NCBI GenBank assembly: GCA_035772405.1
Contig: JAYKKM010000044.1
Coordinates: 836,001 to 900,000, forward strand
Length of the DNA stretch: 64,000 nt
DNA from: Chrysogorgia sp. JL179-B06
Taxonomy: Eukaryota > Cnidaria > Anthozoa > Scleralcyonacea > Chrysogorgiidae
Direction of reading: 5' to 3'
This document shows, in pieces, positions 59,657 through 64,000 of this stretch. Positions within the stretch are counted from its first letter, which is position 1, and the number at the start of each line of letters is the position of its first letter. The position numbers and the translations under genes were made by a program. The notes beneath the pieces were generated by a model that searched no databases, was not told where the DNA came from, and saw only the letters and a list, made by a program, of their open reading frames with translations.

Positions 59657-60080
59657 CACTCCTGCGCGATGGGTCGTACCATCAAGGCGTCATCATCGGA
59701 AGCCCGCCGAACAACTATCTCGGGCATGAGAACTTCTTCGCATGCAGGTTGGTTCTTGGGACGCTCCACTGTCGAATTTCTGATCCGTATCACAGATGTT
59801 ACAAGCACAATTACTATTATTATAGAACCAACTATTATTACCACGATTACTATTATCACGAGATCAGTTCTTCCGCCAGCAGATGCTTCGCCTTTTTTTT
59901 TCAGATTGTGGGTCGGGAAACCCGCTGCGGTGACATGAACACGTTTAGAAAATTTTGGTATTTCAGTGGGAGGCGCAGACGACTTTGGTATTTCAGTCGG
60001 TGGCACAGACGACTTTGGTATTTCAGTCGGTGGCGTCGAGTCAATCACAGGTGCTCTGGTGGTAGTTAATTTTTTTGACT
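59657..60080 (-). CDS. Second stalk + TM exon of the receptor-like family (partial gene)
   Basis: TTTTCTAG acceptor before 60080, in-frame codons to a GTAGGT donor after 59657. The phases, 1 in and 2 out, equal those of exon 2 of the complete gene at 48679-49027. It encodes 140 residues: a Pro/Thr stalk with three copies of PPTEIPKSS, a TM helix (VIIVIVVIIVGSIIIVIVLV), then a basic border and an acidic tail (RRASDDDALMVRPIAQE). If unspliced, the frame ends in W-stop a few codons on. The cysteine-module exon is not seen upstream within the window; it may lie beyond 64000 or be lost. An independent ATG at 60207 would give a 184-residue protein without the module. Confidence 0.55.
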
Positions 60081-60247
60081 CTAGAAAATGGGGAAAAAGT
60101 CTGAGAATCAAAAATATAACTGTATAGAAACACGGCAATTTTCCCGCAATTAAATTGTACGATTGTTTCGCAATTCCTGCGACACCATGCTCTGTTGTAA
60201 TGTTCATTCACCTAATAGTTGCGAAGTACGATTAGTTAACATCGCAC

Positions 60248-60266
60248 ACACACACACACACACACC
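60248..60266. repeat. (CA)n microsatellite
   Basis: Uninterrupted CA dinucleotides over about 19 bp. Confidence 0.95.
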
Positions 60267-60296
60267 CGAATAATTGAAGCAATAATTATAAGTATA

Positions 60297-60942
60297 ATAG
60301 CATGGCATTGAGGTTGATTAGTGATTAAATGTACCCGAAAGCCGAGGGAGATTTAGTAAACCTCAGTCCCGAGGCTTGAGGGACATTTAATCAGGGCCGT
60401 AGCTAGTGGGGGGTGTGTTACACCCCCCCTAGCATTTGAATTTTTGAATTTCAGGTAAATTATCAGCTTGATTTAAACCGAAAATCAGGTAAATTATGCA
60501 CCAATTGACTTGTCCGAAAAGCACACCAAGTGTAAAAGATATACCTCAACAGAACTTAACAGTTTCGGATAATTATCACAATTCGAAATCATAACTTATA
60601 CTTCATGTAAATATCAATCATTGTGGTATTGCACCGACAGACAGACGACAGTTTCCGATTGTGCGACGACGAGCCCACGGTGATACGAGGTTGGGTTATG
60701 GCGTTCAATGTTTTTGAATTTTAGTCGAAAGCAAATGCGAAAAAAATTTTAGCCGATGCGAAATGGACTTAAATATGTGTAAATTGCGATGTAGATAACT
60801 CTGACTGAACGAAAAATATTTTCAGGTAAAATAAGAAATAATTTCGAAAATCAGGTAAATTTCTTTCCCCACCCCCCCTGGTCTTCTTTGCTCGCAACGG
60901 CCCTGCATTTAATCACTGGTCAACCGTAATGCCATGCTATCA
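60297..60942. repeat. Palindrome interrupted by a hAT MITE
   Basis: The left arm tagcatggcattgaggttga... and the right arm ...tcaaccgtaatgccatgcta are inverse. Pairing is restored across gattaaatgt when 60392-60905 is removed. Confidence 0.75.
60392..60905. mobile_element. hAT-type MITE, CAGGGCCG ends
   Basis: Starts CAGGGCCGTAG and ends ACGGCCCTG, flanked by the 8-bp repeat catttaat at 60384-60391 and 60906-60913. The inner ends carry G-run/C-run pairs, as in other hAT MITEs here. Repeated aaatcaggtaaatt blocks lie inside. Confidence 0.88.
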
Positions 60943-61104
60943 CTTCGTAATATTATGGCTACTGAGACAATAGGAAATTCAACAAGTTGAAATGGAATAA
61001 AACTTTGTGAGTTGCTATTAATGGTATTGGGAATTCGACAATGAAGTAATGGCATCATTATTATATATATTTTTTCAGTTACCAGTATTAATAATATTCT
61101 GACT

Positions 61105-61216
61105 AATAATTAACTTTTGTAAATACTGTTCATCCGGGTAAGACCAGCTATTATAGCTGAACGGGTCTTCACAGTTTAAATAAATAATTTATTATTTTTA
61201 TTATTATTATTATTTT
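61105..61216. repeat. Retroposon-like tail with ATT repeats
   Basis: A small hairpin (gacc-agctattatagct-gaacgggtc) is followed by aaataaataa and (ATT)n, resembling LINE/SINE 3' ends such as 40740-40795. Confidence 0.5.
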
Positions 61217-61813
61217 ATGGTGTGGAAACTTGGCAAACTTCAAAACGGTTAACAAATGATCTGCGATTAATGTCAGGCTGTACCTCACCATGCATGCATA
61301 AATCCTTTGTTTTAGGTTTATTACTCAGACTACCTGTTGTAGCACCGAGTCTAGGTTTTGGCAGTCTTTCTGTGTTATTTTCCTTTCATGTTGCAATAAT
61401 GGCTGACTCAGCAGTTATACCCTATTGCATCATAGTTCCCTGCGCAGGCTAAAGTAGCCCGAGTTTACGCCTAGCGGGCGTCTTGTTTAGAGATTAATCG
61501 CCATGATATTATAATAATAATCGCAAGCGAGGTCTCGACTGAGCGACAGCTGAGCGGTGATAATTTCGCCGCGGCAGGGATCCATTCTCACCGAAATAAA
61601 AAATCTCTCTCTCTCTATATATATATATATATTGCAACTCCTTATAAGGAAGTAAAAAGTCATTTTGTGTGATCCGTTTGAATCGGACAATATTTCGGCC
61701 TGCCAGACAAAGCGAAGCGGTTAATGGCGATTTTGAATTTTGACGAACTACATGAGCAGGTCTTTACGAAGGGTATACACGTTTGCGTAATATAATAGGC
61801 ACGTATGTTATAT

Positions 61814-62976
61814 ATTCAAGGGAGCACGCCAGAATGCGATTTGGCCAGTGAATTAACCTGGAAAGACCATATATCTATGGTGTCAAAAAAAATTATTAAA
61901 TCCACTGGTCTGATAGCGAGAATACGGCATTTTACTAATTTGAACACTCTAAAATTAATTTATTATGCGTTAGTCTATCCATATCTTATCTATGGTAACC
62001 TAATATGGGGTAATACATACAACAAACGAATCCAAATATTAATGAGCATTCAAAAAAAAATTGTACGTTTAATGACTTTCAACTCTTATATGGAACACAC
62101 TAAACCAATTTTTGAAAATCTGAAAATATTAAATATCTTTAAAATCAATGATCATTTGATTAGCTTGTTCATGTTTCGTTATCACTACACCAAAAATTTA
62201 CCGGAAGTTTTTACAAATTATTTTGTATCAAACGATCAAATCCATCAGCATAACACAAGAAATGCTTCAAAACTTCACAAATCATACAAAAGAACAAATT
62301 ATGTAAAGCACACTCTTTCCAACAAAGGTATTGATATTTGGAATGGTTTGGAAACTAAATTAATAAATATTAAATCCTTTAATAGCTTTAAAAGGGAAAC
62401 TAAAAATTTCTATTATTATGTTATATTACTGTATCACTTTCACTGAATTTCACTGGGTTGCACTTAATAATTTTCTATGTCGTAAATTTATCAATTTTCT
62501 GCTTTATCTTTTCTTCTTTATCTTTTCTTCTTTATCTTATTCTTACTTTGCAAATATAAATAATTATCTTTATCCTTTAAACTATACACATTTTATCGAA
62601 CTGACTATGTAATAATTAAAATATATAACTTACACTAGGGGTCTTATTTAAAAAGCCTTATAGGTTTCTAGTTGGCCCCTAGCCCAATCAATTTCATAAT
62701 CAATGTAATAATTTTTCTATTGTAATACTTCAATATGGGAAAAAAAAATTAGAAAATTTTAGAAAACAAGCGCCATCTTGAATATATTAATGCGGTATAT
62801 ATCATTAGCGTATCGCAGGCGCTGCGGCTTACCATTAAATTTCGGAAGCGCTCGGGTTTCACTCGGCGATCGACACGCTAATGATATACACCGCATTAAT
62901 ATATTCAAGATGGCGCCTGTTTTCTAAAATTTTCTAATTCACTGGCCAAATCGCATTCTGGCGTGCTCTCTTGAAT
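61814..62976. mobile_element. Foldback element split by a LINE insertion
   Basis: The left arm (attcaagggagcacgcc...gtgaatta, 61814-61855) continues at 62752 (gaaaattttagaaaac...). The right arm is about 62860-62976. Rejoined, the arms pair for more than 100 bp. Without the LINE the element is about 270 bp. Confidence 0.82.
61856..62746 (+). pseudogene. 5'-truncated non-LTR retrotransposon with intact RT tail
   Basis: Inserted with a 5-bp duplication (aatta at 61851-61855 and 62747-62751). The open frame runs unbroken to the stop at 62444-62446, about 197 codons. It contains WKDHISMVSKKI, LKLIYYALVYPYLIYGNLIW and NTYNKRIQILMSIQKKIVRL, the region after the RT core in Jockey/RTE/L2-like elements. 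The 3' UTR has paired ctaggggtc...ggcccctag and ends in a short A run. No frame breaks, so a fairly recent copy. Codons reading upstream of 61856 belong to the foldback arm. Confidence 0.85.
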
Positions 62977-63080
62977 GTATTTAGACTCCTTTGATGTATT
63001 TCGGTAATTCCAAATCTGTTTTAAAAAAATACCGGTTAAATATTGATCGAGATAACGTTCAAAATAATATACGATGAAGC

Positions 63081-64000
63081 GACCGCCTGATTGCCGGCTA
63101 ATTTATGAGTATACATAAACCGTTTTTACGAAGAGTATGCACGTTCTCGTAATATAATGGAAACGTATGTTATGTATTTAAAATCGGGCTTGATATTATA
63201 AGATTTGTTTGATATGTAAATGATACTCATCGGACGTCACACTGCATATGAATGATGACTAATTATAGTTGAAAATTGAAAAAGCATGTATATCTAGTTT
63301 GGGATTATGTAACGAAATTGAGTGGACGTGTACACGTGTGTGTTTATCCCATGATACTAAACATACGAAGTTACGCTTCGAGTGATTTGAATATCTTAAT
63401 ATCTCGTATACAAAGTGAGATATAGAAGAGTTGTAAACGACAATCTTTATTAATTTCTCTAGTTCTTTCAAGTACGAGAGTTTATTTCGAACTGAATTTT
63501 CACCACATAAAACACTTTAAACTAGTGTTTAGCTAATTATCAAACGTTCATTTTAGCCCTTAAGTATACTATTTCAAGTGGTTTGTTTCTCAAGGCATGA
63601 TCTGTCACAGGCGAAGCGTGTCCCCCAAAATCACCGACTAATAAAGACGATGGACCGTCGTCACCGTCCATTCTGTCCGTATAAACGTTTTGCTTCAGAA
63701 TAGAACCTTGATTTGGGTATACCTTGTGAGAACACAGTGTTGGGAACCCCTTCGATGATAGTCAACTTGACCGACTTTCACTTTAATTTATTGGAGAATA
63801 GTGACAGTCACACAACAGCTTTCATTAACGTACGAGTATCCAGTCTTTATGATATCCCATTCTAAACTATAAAATAATCTTTAGTTCAAAGTTGAAAACG
63901 AAGTTCTAGAGTCGTCCTCATAAATCGTCCTCACCGCGATAAACTAAAGCAGGAACTGACGAAGGAATTTGTTGAACCGACGCAACCCGCGTGGAGGTAT
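63081..64000. other. Intergenic sequence at the window edge
   Basis: 63180-63530 resembles one half of a TTAA-type MITE (tttgtttgatatgtaaatga near the left, aacactttaaac near the right). Beyond 63540 nothing is recognised. Confidence 0.4.

Larger units (their letters stand above)
61640..63080. repeat. Dispersed repeat copy split by a foldback
   Basis: 61640-61813 and 62977-63080 together match the layout of 56550-56860. The interruption falls between tatgttatata and gtatttagac. Confidence 0.65.

Overview
The window is nuclear DNA from an animal, most likely a cnidarian and probably an anthozoan. It is AT-rich, its genes are split by short GT-AG introns, and it is full of small inverted-repeat transposons, Penelope-like, Ty3/gypsy, Crypton and LINE remnants and tRNA-derived repeats. 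The two best conserved genes are animal-type. The phylum call is inference from gene content and repeat style; nothing in the sequence fixes the species.

Region by region. 1-7170: gene-free and built from nested inverted-repeat elements. 7171-23857 (minus): the katanin p80 subunit gene KATNB1. All 23 coding exons could be assembled with matching splice phases, giving 696 aa; its introns hold many transposons and a 10-bp minisatellite. 23858-24151: a short divergent promoter gap. 24152-26014 (plus): a complete three-exon UPF0598 (C8orf82-type) gene, 212 aa. 26222-27926: foldback elements, two of them split by MULE-type MITEs with 9-bp target duplications. 28648-33079 (minus): a complete nine-exon AKTIP/FTS gene, 300 aa, a UBC-fold protein without the catalytic cysteine. 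34521-36413 (minus): an unrecognised two-exon, 219-aa protein with a glycine-rich hydrophobic core. 36500-47700: no convincing host gene; LINE, Penelope-like and hAT-type remnants, several nested.

47730-60080 (minus) holds a small family of single-pass receptor-like genes. One complete three-exon gene (230 aa) has a signal peptide, a six-cysteine module spaced much like the single CRD of BCMA/TACI-type TNF receptors, an 8-residue repeat stalk and a TM helix. Two more copies of its first exon lie upstream: one intact at 55484-55700 and one broken near 51060-51205. A second stalk+TM exon with the same splice phases lies at 59657-60080. Either this is a decaying tandem family, or the upstream exons are alternative first exons feeding one stalk exon.

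How the genes relate. KATNB1 (microtubule severing) and UPF0598 (function unknown) share a promoter region. AKTIP (FTS/Hook/FHIP dynein adaptor) lies just beyond. Human KATNB1 and AKTIP are both on 16q, so the pairing may be ancestral linkage. The strongest general feature is repeat nesting: insertions with intact target duplications inside the arms of older foldbacks give a readable relative chronology.
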